The position numbers were made by a program, and so were the translations under genes. The notes below the pieces were generated by a model. The model worked only from the letters and a program-made list of their open reading frames with translations. It had not been told where the DNA came from and searched no databases. From the NCBI RefSeq assembly GCF_000307165.1, contig NC_018704.1, positions 806,001-870,000 on the forward strand: DNA of 64,000 nt. The letters run 5' to 3'. The number at the start of each line of letters is the position of its first letter. Position 1 is the first letter of the stretch. This document shows positions 16,746-26,487 of this stretch, piece after piece. This DNA comes from Amphibacillus xylanus NBRC 15112. Its GTDB lineage: Bacteria > Bacillota > Bacilli > Bacillales > Amphibacillaceae.

Positions 16746-17177
16746 TTGACTATCGCAGAGCAAATTGCAGGAACATCATGGCGTTTAGTAAGTTTTCAGT
16801 CTGAAGATAAATCTGGCGAAATTATCTATCCACTAGGGAAAGAGGCTGAAGGTGTGATCATGTTTACCCGTGACCAACGTATGGCTGTTCAGATTATGGC
16901 AACAAATCGTGAATCGTTACAATCTCGCGACTTCCTCGAACGGTTGAATACAGACACTGAGGTCGAAATGGCTAAATTCGGTTATCATGCTTATTCGGGA
17001 CGGTATAAACTTGATGAAGAAAATAGCACATTAACAACACGTGTTGAGCTTAGTTTAGTTCATGCATACATTGGTTCAGACCAAACCCGAACTGCTAAGA
17101 TTGAAGCTGATAAGCTATATTTATCAAATGTTAGACATCCTGAGCGGAAATTAGTTTGGCAAAAAATTAACGATTAA
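16746..17177 (+). CDS. Lipocalin-like domain protein
   Basis: A 143-residue cytoplasmic protein predicted to form a small beta-barrel. The opening GTSWRLVSFQSEDKSGEIIY, then PLGKEAEGVIMFT and YHAYSGRYKLDEE, matches the lipocalin-like domain family that includes small putative ligand-binding proteins. The start is TTG at 16746, with AAGGAG 8 nt upstream; no ATG lies in a plausible position. The TATAAT at about 16688 may be its -10 element. The gene sits between copy A of the repeat and the TVP38 gene, 97 bp from the latter. Ligand and role are unknown. Confidence 0.75.
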   Translation: MTIAEQIAGTSWRLVSFQSEDKSGEIIYPLGKEAEGVIMFTRDQRMAVQIMATNRESLQSRDFLERLNTDTEVEMAKFGYHAYSGRYKLDEENSTLTTRVELSLVHAYIGSDQTRTAKIEADKLYLSNVRHPERKLVWQKIND

Positions 17178-17283
17178 GAATAAGTTGAAGATTGGAATTT
17201 TGAGTCTGAAAAACGTTATGTTTCCTTTTATTTAGGGAATAGTAACTTTAACCATGACATTAATCAATTAAGGAGTGATCGTC

Positions 17284-17952
17284 TTGATCTTAACTATCGA
17301 CAATTCCATATCCATTGACCAAGTGCGTGAGCTCCTTGAAACGAATCAATATGATGCGTTAATAGAGAGGCTGTTAGTTTTTTATGAAGCATTAGGTCCG
17401 TTACCGGGAATATTATTACCGTTTATTGAAGCGCTTTTACCCTTCTTACCTTTAATGGCAATCGTTGTGACAAATGCAGCTGCATACGGTTTGCTAGAAG
17501 GTTTTCTTTATTCATGGCTAGGTGCTACTTTTGGTGCCATTGTCGTATTTTTAGTGATTCGCCGTTTTCGCCATATTAAATTATTGGCTTGGATACATAG
17601 TCATCGTCAGGTTAGGCGAGTGACAGGGTGGTTAGAGAGGCGTGGTTTTGGTCCGTTATTTATTTTGTTATGCTTCCCATTTTCGCCGTCCTCTGTGATA
17701 AATTTAGTCGCTGCTTTGTCTGGTGTAAGCTTCTTTCAGTTTGTGCTAGCGATTTTACTTGGAAAAGCAGTGATGATTTTTTCAATTGCTTATGTTGGAG
17801 ATAGTTTAACTTCATTTGCTGAACATCCAGTTCGAACGATTTTAGTCGGTGTTGGTATCATGTTGTTTTGGCTCTTAGGCAAGCAAATTGAGCGCAGGAT
17901 GCAAAAAAATGATGAAGAAGTAGAGCAGAGACAACAAGACAGAGGCGAATAA
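17284..17952 (+). CDS. yhjE: TVP38/TMEM64 family membrane protein (YhjE-like)
   Basis: A 222-residue protein with about five membrane segments and the SNARE-associated/DedA-like core. The family block RRGFGPLFILLCFPFSPSSV (about residues 118-137) has the usual FxPxxP-like bend, and the C-terminus is a charged tail. The family moves phospholipids or maintains membrane potential in some members, but this one is uncharacterised. The position just before addB is the B. subtilis yhjE neighbourhood. I use TTG 17284 because AAGGAG lies 8 nt upstream; a GTG at 17275 overlaps it. A terminator follows at 17957. Confidence 0.82.
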   Translation: MILTIDNSISIDQVRELLETNQYDALIERLLVFYEALGPLPGILLPFIEALLPFLPLMAIVVTNAAAYGLLEGFLYSWLGATFGAIVVFLVIRRFRHIKLLAWIHSHRQVRRVTGWLERRGFGPLFILLCFPFSPSSVINLVAALSGVSFFQFVLAILLGKAVMIFSIAYVGDSLTSFAEHPVRTILVGVGIMLFWLLGKQIERRMQKNDEEVEQRQQDRGE

Positions 17953-17956
17953 TGAT

Positions 17957-17993
17957 AAAAAAGTTTCACTAAAATTAGTGGAGCTTTTTTTCA
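17957..17993 (+). terminator. Terminator after the TVP38-family gene
   Basis: TCACTAA and TTAGTGGA form a short stem flanked by AAAAAAG and a run of T residues. Confidence 0.7.
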
Positions 17994-18086
17994 TTTTCAC
18001 AAGTTGTGCTAGTATGTTAAAATAGAAAGTAGAACAAATGATCGATATAAAAATAGGAATAATTAACATTGAGAGGAGAAAGGCGA

Positions 18087-21000
18087 TTGTCTATTCATCT
18101 ATTAGTTGGACCTGCAACGGTATCAAAAAGTGATTACTGCCTTGAGCAAATTCGGGCTGAATTACGTGAACGTCCCTATGGGCGACCAATTATATATCTA
18201 GTTCCAGAACAAATGACTTTTCAGCAAGAGTATCAGTTATTATCTGATCAAGATGTAAAAGGGAGCATTCGAGCTCAAGTCCTGAGCTTTTCTCGTCTTG
18301 CTTTTCGAGTTTTACAAGAATGTGGTGGCGTGACGAAAGCATTCATTAGTTCAACTGGGATCCAAATGATGCTGCGAAAAATAATTGAGCAGAAACAAAC
18401 AGACTGGAGAATCTTCCAAAAGTCGATTGAGAAAAAAGGCTTTATTGAGCAATTAGAGGTTATGATTACTGAATTTAAGCGGTATCGGATTACACCAGAA
18501 ATGTTGGCTGCGCAGCTGGATTCAAATGAGCAGACAGAGCGTTCGAGTGCACTTCAGGATAAATTAGCTGATTTACATTATCTTTATTTATCGTTAACAG
18601 AGACGCTGGCTAATCAATACATAGATGGTGAAGATCAATTAGCTTTACTGGCAGAGAAAATTCCGCAATCTACTTATTTAAAAGATGCCATAGTCTATGT
18701 TGATGGCTTTCACCGTTTTACACCACAAGAACAGCTAGTGATTGGAAAGTTAATGGATCACACCAAAAAAATGACGTTTACTTTAACGCTTAATCCGGAT
18801 GAACTCGATCAAGAGATTCCTTTTGATATCTTTAGTCAAACAAAGGAAACATATGCGGTGATCGAGGCACTTGCCCATGAGCGTAATCAACTTGTACAAG
18901 TTGAAAGTGTAGTAGCAAAGACTAAAGTAGCACCACATTTACTTCATTTAGAACGTTATTTTGATAAGCGTCCTTTCCCGCAATATAAAGGGAAAGCGCC
19001 GATTCAACTTGCTTATGCTGTTCATCCAAGGGCAGAGGTGGAAGGTGCAGCGCAGGAAATATTGCGACTGGTTCGTGATGAAGGGTATCGATATAAAGAT
19101 ATTGCAATTTTAGTCCGTGATAGTGAACTATATCAGGATTTAATTAAAACAATTTTTGCTGATTATGATCTTCCAGTTTTCGTTGATGAAAAGAAAGCAA
19201 TGATCTATCATCCACTCATTGAATTGATTCGTTCGGGATTAGATGTCATTTTAACAAATTGGCGTTATGATGCTGTGTTTCGCATGTTGAAAACAGGCTT
19301 AATTCCCTCAACGCAAGAAGAATATCCATTAGATCAAGAGGCGATTGATACGCTAGAAAACTATGTACTTGAGTATGGTATTCGTGGCCGGAATCAATGG
19401 TTTAGTGATCAGCCATGGGTCTTTCAGCGCTTTAGAGGGTTTGATCAGGCTGCTCAAACAGACCATGAACGATTAATGCAAGAAAAAATTAATGCTTACC
19501 GTGATCAAGTCATTCGTGTGATGGCTAAGTTTGACCAAGCTTTTAAAGCAGCAGCAACTGTCAGGGAAAAAGCGACAGTGCTATATGAGTGGATTGAACA
19601 GTTAGGTGTGCATCACGTATTGGAAAATTGGCAAAGTGAGTTAGACGCATCAGGTCAAATCGAACAAGCGCGTGAGCAAGAACAAGTTTGGCAAGCGTTT
19701 ATTAATCTTTTAGATGAAATGGTTGAAATGATCGGAGATGAGCAGTTATCAAGTGAGTTGTTTTTCCAAACGTTAGAGGCGGGGCTTGATACGTTAACAT
19801 ATAGCCATGTCCCACCAACACTTGATCATATAGTTGTTGGCTCGATTGATCACTCAAGAATTATGAGAACGAAGGTAGCTTTACTACTCGGGGTAAATGA
19901 AGGGACATGGCCAGCAAAACCACAAGTTGATACGATTTTGTCTGAAGAAGAACGAGATCGCTTAAAGTCAACTGGAATTGTTTTAGCTGATAACGAGACA
20001 CAACAGCTAATTGATGATTGGTTTTACATTTATTTATCACTTACATTAGCTCAAGATAAATTATGGATCAGTTATCCATTAAGTGATACAGAAGGAAAGG
20101 CCAAAATGCCATCCTCATTAATTAAGCGGATAACCAATTTATTCCCGCAGTTACCAAAGCCTATCTTATTACAAGATCCAGAAGAGATGATTGATGCTGA
20201 TCGGTTTGTGACAACACCGAAGAAAACTTTATCAGCCTTAACATCTCAATTGGCTAAATATCAACGGGCTTATCCGATTGATTCAGTCTGGTGGAGTGCA
20301 TTGAACTGGTTTATTACACGTAAAGATGAAGACCCGATGATTGAGATGATCTTAGCAAGTTTATTTTATCAAAATCAACCAGTCGATTTGAAGCAAGAAA
20401 CAGCCGAAAAAGTCTACGAAAATAAGATTCAAGCTAGTGTATCGCGGATGGAGATGTACCATCGTTGCTCTTATCAGCACTTTGCTCAGTATACTTTAAA
20501 GCTAGCAGATCGCCCGACTTACAAACTCGATGCGCCAGATATGGGACAACTATTCCATGAAGCGCTGAAAATTATTACGGAGTGGGTCCAAAAGGATGGC
20601 TTGACTTTACGTGATTTAAATCGTGAGCAAGCAAATATGTATGCTAAACGTGCGCTAGAAAAGCTAGCCCCGATTTTACAGCATCAGATTTTACACAGTT
20701 CAAATCGCTATCAATATATGCAAAAAAAGCTTGAGCAAATTGTTGCGCGGGCAACGTTTGTGTTGAGTGAACAAGCAAGAAAGAGTGAATTCACACCGAT
20801 AGGAATGGAGATTGGATTTGGACTTGGCAATCAATCACTAGATCCGATTAGAATGACATTACCAAATGGTGTTGAATTGATATTACGCGGACGAATAGAT
20901 CGAGTTGATCAAGCAAAGCTAGAGGATCAGTTGTATTTAAGAATTATTGATTATAAATCTAGTGCAACAGGCTTAAACTTAGTAGAAGTTTATTATGGAC

Positions 21001-21554
21001 TAGCACTACAAATGCTTGCTTATTTAGATGTCATTTTAACTAACTCTGAACGCTGGCTTGGTGTTAAGGCTTCACCGGCAGGGATGCTCTACTTCCATAT
21101 TCATGATCCTATGTTAAGTGAGCAAGAGGCATTAAGTGCATCTGCAATTGAAGAAAAATTATTTAAAAAATATAAGATGCAAGGCTTACTGATCGATAAG
21201 GAACCGATTATTCAAATGATGGATACCGATTTAGAAACAGGTATTAGTCCAATTATTCCTGCAGGATTAAAAAAGGATGGAACATTTAGAAGTGGTTCAC
21301 AAATAGCAAGTGAAGAAACATTTGATTTGCTGCAAGAGCATGTGAGGCAGAAGATCGCAGCAGCAGGTGTTGCCATTACAAATGGTGAGGTTAAATTGAA
21401 TCCATACCAGCAAGCCGATCAAACAGCTTGCCGATTCTGTCCGTTCCGATCAGTCTGTCAGTTTGATCCTAGCTTACCGAATCACCAGTATCGCAAGCTA
21501 CCAATTCTTAAAGATGATCAAATTGTCGAGAAAATGAAGAGAGGGGAGATTTAA
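18087..21554 (+). CDS. addB: AddB subunit of the AddAB helicase-nuclease
   Basis: A 1155-residue subunit of the double-strand-break repair enzyme that resects ends up to a Chi site. It has an inactivated helicase-like N-terminal half and a C-terminal RecB-family nuclease. The iron-sulfur cysteines are present: one in YHRCSYQHF (about residue 800) and three in TACRFCPFRSVC near 1128. The nuclease residues lie in GRIDRVD and IIDYKSSA. The usual Walker A near the N-terminus is degenerate, GPATVSKS instead of GxxGxGKT. I chose TTG 18087, which gives MSIHLLVGPATVSKS in line with other AddB proteins; TTG 18069 lies ahead of the GGAG. addA follows by 1 bp. Confidence 0.93.
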   Translation: MSIHLLVGPATVSKSDYCLEQIRAELRERPYGRPIIYLVPEQMTFQQEYQLLSDQDVKGSIRAQVLSFSRLAFRVLQECGGVTKAFISSTGIQMMLRKIIEQKQTDWRIFQKSIEKKGFIEQLEVMITEFKRYRITPEMLAAQLDSNEQTERSSALQDKLADLHYLYLSLTETLANQYIDGEDQLALLAEKIPQSTYLKDAIVYVDGFHRFTPQEQLVIGKLMDHTKKMTFTLTLNPDELDQEIPFDIFSQTKETYAVIEALAHERNQLVQVESVVAKTKVAPHLLHLERYFDKRPFPQYKGKAPIQLAYAVHPRAEVEGAAQEILRLVRDEGYRYKDIAILVRDSELYQDLIKTIFADYDLPVFVDEKKAMIYHPLIELIRSGLDVILTNWRYDAVFRMLKTGLIPSTQEEYPLDQEAIDTLENYVLEYGIRGRNQWFSDQPWVFQRFRGFDQAAQTDHERLMQEKINAYRDQVIRVMAKFDQAFKAAATVREKATVLYEWIEQLGVHHVLENWQSELDASGQIEQAREQEQVWQAFINLLDEMVEMIGDEQLSSELFFQTLEAGLDTLTYSHVPPTLDHIVVGSIDHSRIMRTKVALLLGVNEGTWPAKPQVDTILSEEERDRLKSTGIVLADNETQQLIDDWFYIYLSLTLAQDKLWISYPLSDTEGKAKMPSSLIKRITNLFPQLPKPILLQDPEEMIDADRFVTTPKKTLSALTSQLAKYQRAYPIDSVWWSALNWFITRKDEDPMIEMILASLFYQNQPVDLKQETAEKVYENKIQASVSRMEMYHRCSYQHFAQYTLKLADRPTYKLDAPDMGQLFHEALKIITEWVQKDGLTLRDLNREQANMYAKRALEKLAPILQHQILHSSNRYQYMQKKLEQIVARATFVLSEQARKSEFTPIGMEIGFGLGNQSLDPIRMTLPNGVELILRGRIDRVDQAKLEDQLYLRIIDYKSSATGLNLVEVYYGLALQMLAYLDVILTNSERWLGVKASPAGMLYFHIHDPMLSEQEALSASAIEEKLFKKYKMQGLLIDKEPIIQMMDTDLETGISPIIPAGLKKDGTFRSGSQIASEETFDLLQEHVRQKIAAAGVAITNGEVKLNPYQQADQTACRFCPFRSVCQFDPSLPNHQYRKLPILKDDQIVEKMKRGEI

Positions 21555-21555
21555 A

Positions 21556-24500
21556 ATGGTAAAGTGGACAAAAGAACAAAATGATGCCATTTATACGTCT
21601 GGACATGATGTTTTAGTCGCTGCCGCTGCTGGATCGGGAAAAACGGCTGTTCTTGTTGAAAGGATTATCCAAAAGATTCTTAATGAAAATGATCCAGTTC
21701 ATATTGATCAGTTGTTAGTGGCGACATTTACAAATGCCGCAGCACAGGAAATGCGTAATCGAGTCTCCTCAGCTCTTGAACAGGCACTAGAGGAAAATCC
21801 GGAATCAGCCCATTTAAAACAACAATTAACGTTAATCCAACAGGCTTCAATTTCAACATTGCACTCATTTTGTTTAGATCTCGTCAAGCGTTATAGCTAT
21901 TTAATTGATATTGATCCTGGTTTTCGAATTGCCGATGAGATTGAGGCTGATTTACTTCGTCAAGAAGTCATAGATGATTTATTTGAAGATTGGTATGGGA
22001 AACCATTTGATCAGCAAGAAGCTTTCTTTGAATTAATTGATCGCTTTTCGAGTGATAGAAGTGATCAAGAGGTTGAGCTACTAATTTTAAAATTATATGA
22101 ATTTGCGATGCAGAATCCTTCGCCTGATTACTGGTTGGACCAGATCGCAAATCAATACAATATACCTGATAACATTGATGAATCTGAGCTAAATTGGTTG
22201 CTTGTATTAAAACAAGATGTACGTGATCAACTTGAGCAATCACTTGAAGATTTAGAACAAGCACTTAATCTAACCCGTAAAAGTGACGGGCCGTATCATT
22301 ATGCTGAGGCAATTGATTTAGATATTCTATTAATTCAAGAACTAAAAGCGAAGCTAGAGTTTGGCTGGGATCAAGCACAACAAGGGTTTCAACAGCTTTC
22401 ATTTAAGGCACTATCACGTAAGAAGGTTGAATGTGATCCAGATAAACGAGAGCGCGTTAAGGTACTACGCGATCGTAGTAAAAAACGATTAACAGAATTA
22501 GCTAAGCAATTGTTCACACGTGACTTATCGGCTCATTTAAAAGATCTCAGAACACTATATCCAACTGTCAAACAGCTTGTGATTTTAGTAAAAGATTTTG
22601 GTAGTCGCTATCGTGAACTTAAAAAAGACCAAGGTTTAGTCGATTTTTCTGATTTAGAGCATTATGCGTTACAGATTTTGCGCGATCCAGAAAGTCGTCA
22701 TGATGAAATAAAGCCATCTAGTGTTGCGATTGAATTACGCAATAAGTATGAAGAGGTTTTAGTTGACGAATACCAAGATACAAACATGGTTCAAGAAACG
22801 ATTATTCAACTCGTATCAAGAGATGAACCCGGAAACTTATTTATGGTTGGAGATGTGAAACAAAGTATTTATCGTTTCCGACATGCAGAACCGTCACTAT
22901 TTATTGAAAAATACAAGCAATTTTCACAACCTGGCTCATCAGGAGCACGAATAGATTTAGCTAAGAACTTCCGAAGTAGGAAGCAAGTACTTGAGGCAAC
23001 GAACTATATTTTTAGACAGGTGCTAGATGAAGAAGTTGGTGAGATCAATTATGATCTAGACGCAGAATTAATCTATGGAAACTTAAGTTATGACGAAGCG
23101 TCGCAAGAAGATGTTGAAGCAGAGCTTGTCATTATTGATCGTGAAGCACAAGACACCTCTGATTCTGAAACTGGTGATGAGACTTTCGTTGATTTAGCTA
23201 AAGCGGAAATTGAAGCACGTGCATATGCAAAACGGATTAAGCAATGGATCGGAATTGATGGATCAGAACCAAGACTTGTATTTGATAAGGATACGGGGAT
23301 GAGTCGACCTGCTCAATATCGTGATATCGTCATTTTATTACGATCAATGACGTGGGCTCCAACGATAATGGAGGAGTTAAAAAAGCAGGGCATACCAGTC
23401 TATGCAGAATTAACAACAGGATACTTAGAAGCAATTGAAATTCAAGTGATGTTAAATGTTCTAAAAATTATTGACAACGCTAAGCAAGATATTCCATTAG
23501 CGAGTGTTTTAAAGTCACCAATTGTCGGTATTAATGAAGAAGAACTAACTCAAATTAGATTAACTAACCAAAGAGTGAGTTATTATGAGGCGTTACAAGA
23601 ATTTTTACCAGAGATTCAAGATCGCCAGCTAAAGGCGAAATTAACGCAATTTGTTGACCGATTGACAAACTGGCGTCAGCTAGCAAGACGTGGTAGTTTA
23701 TCTGAGCTTGTTTGGCAAATTTATCGTGAAACGGGCTACTATGATTTTGTTGCAGGTATGCCTGGTGGACGTCAGCGTCAAGCGAATTTGCGAGCGTTAT
23801 ATGATCGTGCTCGTGGCTATGAGCAAACGACATTCCGTGGACTGTTTCGTTTTTTACGGATGATTGAGCGGATGGAAGAGCGAGGAGAAGATCTTGGTGC
23901 AGCTAGAGCACTTGGAGAGCAGGAAGATGTTGTTAGAATTACCACAATTCATAAAAGTAAAGGTCTAGAATATCCGATCGTCATTTTAGGCGCAATGGAT
24001 AAAGTGTTTAATCAGCAAGACTTACGTCAACGATATCTTTTGCATAAAGATTTTGGCTTCGGTAGTCGTTACATCGATCCAGAGAAGCGAATCATGTATC
24101 CTACATTACTGTATTATGCGATTCGACAGTATATGAAACGGGAGCTATGGGCTGAAGAAATGCGTGTCCTCTATGTTGCGCTGACACGAGCAAAAGAAAA
24201 GCTTGTCATGGTTGGGACAGTCAATTCATTTGAGAAGAAGCAAAACCTCTGGTTAGAGACTGTTGAACAACCAGATTGGACGTTACCTAGCGCAACACGA
24301 CTGCAAATGTCGAGTTATATGGATTGGGTTGGTGCAAGCGTAATCCGCCATCATCAAGCCGAATTATTAAGAGGTGATGAGCAAGCTGTTCAAATCTGTG
24401 ATGAAGTATTTAATGACCCTTCAGCATGGAAAATTAGTCTAGAGCATGCCCGAGATTATCAAACGGTAAGCGAAGATAAACAAATCGACCTCATTGACTT

Positions 24501-25272
24501 AAGGGATAAGATCGATCAAGGTGAACTCATTACTGATCTTGATCCTGAATTGACTAAGCACGTTGAGAATCGTTTATCATTTAATTATCAGTACGTCCAA
24601 GCGACTGAGCATCGTGCTAAGCAGTCAGTAACTGAGATCAAGCGACAACAAGAAAAGATAGACGACAATGCTGCAACAGATCTCATTCGCCCATTCCAAC
24701 CACAAATAACGGCTCGACCAACATTCATGTTAAAAGAAAAAAGACTGAGTCGTGCTGAAATTGGTACAGCAATGCATACAGTTATGCAGCATATTAGCTT
24801 TGAAGAAGATTGGGATCAATCAAAATTGAAGCAATTTATTCAACAACTTGTTTTGAAAGAAATTTTAACTCATGAACAAAGTGAAGTGATTGATTTAAGA
24901 GGCATTGAACAATTTTTCCATAGTGATGCCTATCAAGTCATTAAAAAAGCTCGACAAATTGAACGAGAAGTACCATTTAGTGTGATGATCCCGTCTAATG
25001 AGGTTTACCCGGATTGGCAAGGTGAGCAAGAAGATATCTTTTTACAAGGTATTATCGACTTGCTTGTTGAGACTGATGATGGTTGGGTGATTATCGATTA
25101 TAAAACAGACTATGTCAACCCAGTAGTTGATCAAGCTGAAGTGAATCGTTTGAAAGATCGCTACCAAACACAAATTAAACTTTATAAACAAGCGATAGAA
25201 ACAATATTGAAAGTTGAGATTAACCAAACATATCTTTACTTCTTCAATCGAAGTATATTCATTGAGCTATAA
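21556..25272 (+). CDS. addA: AddA subunit of the AddAB helicase-nuclease
   Basis: A 1238-residue UvrD-type helicase fused to a RecB-like nuclease; it drives 3'-5' unwinding and cuts the 3' strand. Motif I is AAAAGSGKTAVLVERI (about residues 18-33). Motif II is VDEYQDTN, motif III VGDVKQSIYRFRHA, motif V TIHKSKGLEYP and motif VI YVALTRAKEKL. The C-terminal nuclease carries GIIDLLVE and VIIDYKTD. Length matches Bacillus AddA. It starts one base after addB, so the two are translated together. A long inverted repeat follows at 25289-25389. Confidence 0.96.
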   Translation: MVKWTKEQNDAIYTSGHDVLVAAAAGSGKTAVLVERIIQKILNENDPVHIDQLLVATFTNAAAQEMRNRVSSALEQALEENPESAHLKQQLTLIQQASISTLHSFCLDLVKRYSYLIDIDPGFRIADEIEADLLRQEVIDDLFEDWYGKPFDQQEAFFELIDRFSSDRSDQEVELLILKLYEFAMQNPSPDYWLDQIANQYNIPDNIDESELNWLLVLKQDVRDQLEQSLEDLEQALNLTRKSDGPYHYAEAIDLDILLIQELKAKLEFGWDQAQQGFQQLSFKALSRKKVECDPDKRERVKVLRDRSKKRLTELAKQLFTRDLSAHLKDLRTLYPTVKQLVILVKDFGSRYRELKKDQGLVDFSDLEHYALQILRDPESRHDEIKPSSVAIELRNKYEEVLVDEYQDTNMVQETIIQLVSRDEPGNLFMVGDVKQSIYRFRHAEPSLFIEKYKQFSQPGSSGARIDLAKNFRSRKQVLEATNYIFRQVLDEEVGEINYDLDAELIYGNLSYDEASQEDVEAELVIIDREAQDTSDSETGDETFVDLAKAEIEARAYAKRIKQWIGIDGSEPRLVFDKDTGMSRPAQYRDIVILLRSMTWAPTIMEELKKQGIPVYAELTTGYLEAIEIQVMLNVLKIIDNAKQDIPLASVLKSPIVGINEEELTQIRLTNQRVSYYEALQEFLPEIQDRQLKAKLTQFVDRLTNWRQLARRGSLSELVWQIYRETGYYDFVAGMPGGRQRQANLRALYDRARGYEQTTFRGLFRFLRMIERMEERGEDLGAARALGEQEDVVRITTIHKSKGLEYPIVILGAMDKVFNQQDLRQRYLLHKDFGFGSRYIDPEKRIMYPTLLYYAIRQYMKRELWAEEMRVLYVALTRAKEKLVMVGTVNSFEKKQNLWLETVEQPDWTLPSATRLQMSSYMDWVGASVIRHHQAELLRGDEQAVQICDEVFNDPSAWKISLEHARDYQTVSEDKQIDLIDLRDKIDQGELITDLDPELTKHVENRLSFNYQYVQATEHRAKQSVTEIKRQQEKIDDNAATDLIRPFQPQITARPTFMLKEKRLSRAEIGTAMHTVMQHISFEEDWDQSKLKQFIQQLVLKEILTHEQSEVIDLRGIEQFFHSDAYQVIKKARQIEREVPFSVMIPSNEVYPDWQGEQEDIFLQGIIDLLVETDDGWVIIDYKTDYVNPVVDQAEVNRLKDRYQTQIKLYKQAIETILKVEINQTYLYFFNRSIFIEL

Positions 25273-25288
25273 AACGATAACATGATGA

Positions 25289-25389
25289 AAATCCGAACGA
25301 AATGTGAAATGATCCGTATACTTAAAGTCATTTATGTAGTTAAAAATCTACTTTAGGTAAAGGATATCAATAAATTCGTTCGGATTTTT
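25289..25389 (+). terminator. Long-range inverted repeat and terminator downstream of addA
   Basis: AAATCCGAACGAA at the left pairs with TTCGTTCGGATTT at the right, followed by seven T residues, so the right arm can end transcription. The roughly 70-nt interior has further pairing options: ATCC with GGAT, CTTAAAGT with ACTTTAGG, and GTAG with CTAC. It is more elaborate than an ordinary terminator. It may be a structured RNA or a tiny mobile palindrome. Confidence 0.65.
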
Positions 25390-25449
25390 TTATTTAGTTG
25401 GGTAAATTAACTGAAAAGTGTAAAAAATATAAAAACTCGTTCTGCTCTA

Positions 25450-25477
25450 TTGACAGTTTCTATATACATGATAAAAT
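25450..25477 (+). promoter_or_regulatory. Sigma-A promoter of the siderophore operon
   Basis: TTGACA at 25450-25455 and TAAAAT at 25472-25477, spaced 16 bp, lie directly upstream of the Fur box. Confidence 0.75.
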
Positions 25478-25490
25478 TAATACATCTAAT

Positions 25491-25511
25491 TGATAATGAC
25501 TCTCATTATCA
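25491..25511 (+). promoter_or_regulatory. Fur box controlling the yclNOPQ operon
   Basis: TGATAATGA-CTC-TCATTATCA is a perfect palindrome that closely matches the Fur box. It covers the likely transcription start of the promoter at 25450-25477 and lies 26 bp before the first gene, so iron-loaded Fur should block the operon. Confidence 0.93.
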
Positions 25512-25536
25512 TAATATTATATAATGAGGTTTTTTT

Positions 25537-26487
25537 ATGAAATATAAATATTTAATTCCAATTTTGATAGTCTTATCAGGTCTATCAATCTTTATTGGAG
25601 TGGTACCTTTAAAAATCACTGATATCTTTCAGCTAACGGACCAACAAATGCAAATTATTATGATCAGTCGTCTACCAAGATTAATCAGCATCATCATTGC
25701 CGGAGTAGGCTTAAGTATCTCAGGATTAATCATGCAGCAGCTTAGTCGAAATAAATTTGTTTCACCTACAACTGCAGGGACTATGGACTCAGCTCGTTTT
25801 GGGATTTTAGTTGCAATGTTAATGTTTAGCAATGCAACACCGATGCAACGTGTAATTGTTGCATTTGTATTCTCATTAGCTGGGACTTTTATTTTCATGA
25901 AAATCCTCGATAAAATTAAATTCAAAGACCCAGTATTTATTCCTTTAGTTGGCTTAATGTTTGGAAGTATTATTAGTTCAATTACAACATTTTTTGCTTA
26001 CCAGCATGATTTAATACAAAATATATCTGCCTGGCTACAAGGTAACTTTGCATTAATGATGCAAGGAAGATACGAATTACTTTATTTAAGTATCCCATTA
26101 GTGATCATTGCGTACTTTTTTGCTAACCGATTTACGATTGCCGGTTTAGGTGAGGATTTTGCGAAAAACCTCGGTCTAAATTATCGATTCGTAGTCAATT
26201 GTGGGTTAACGATTGTTGCTTTAATTTCGGCAATTGTGATTTTAACGGTTGGAACAATCCCATTCCTCGGTTTAATCGTACCGAATATTGTTTCGATTTA
26301 TCGTGGCGATCATTTGAAAACTAATTTACCTTATACTGCTTTACTAGGAGCTATTTTCTTATTGTTTAGTGACATATTGGGTAGAGTGATTATTTTCCCT
26401 TATGAAATAGCAATTGGCGTTGTTGTCGGGGTACTTGGGAGCTTTATCTTCCTATATCTCATCATGAGGAGAAATGCATATGACTAA
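25537..26487 (+). CDS. yclN: Siderophore ABC transporter permease YclN
   Basis: A 316-residue FecCD-type permease with about nine to ten membrane segments. Conserved blocks such as ISRLPRLISIIIAGVGLSIS and QQLSRNKFVSPTTAGTMD (about residues 45-85), and FLGLIVPNIVS near 248, match YclN of B. subtilis, part of the importer for petrobactin-type catecholate siderophores. It is the first gene behind the Fur box, and yclO overlaps its end by 8 bp. The substrate is inferred from family resemblance. Confidence 0.88.
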   Translation: MKYKYLIPILIVLSGLSIFIGVVPLKITDIFQLTDQQMQIIMISRLPRLISIIIAGVGLSISGLIMQQLSRNKFVSPTTAGTMDSARFGILVAMLMFSNATPMQRVIVAFVFSLAGTFIFMKILDKIKFKDPVFIPLVGLMFGSIISSITTFFAYQHDLIQNISAWLQGNFALMMQGRYELLYLSIPLVIIAYFFANRFTIAGLGEDFAKNLGLNYRFVVNCGLTIVALISAIVILTVGTIPFLGLIVPNIVSIYRGDHLKTNLPYTALLGAIFLLFSDILGRVIIFPYEIAIGVVVGVLGSFIFLYLIMRRNAYD

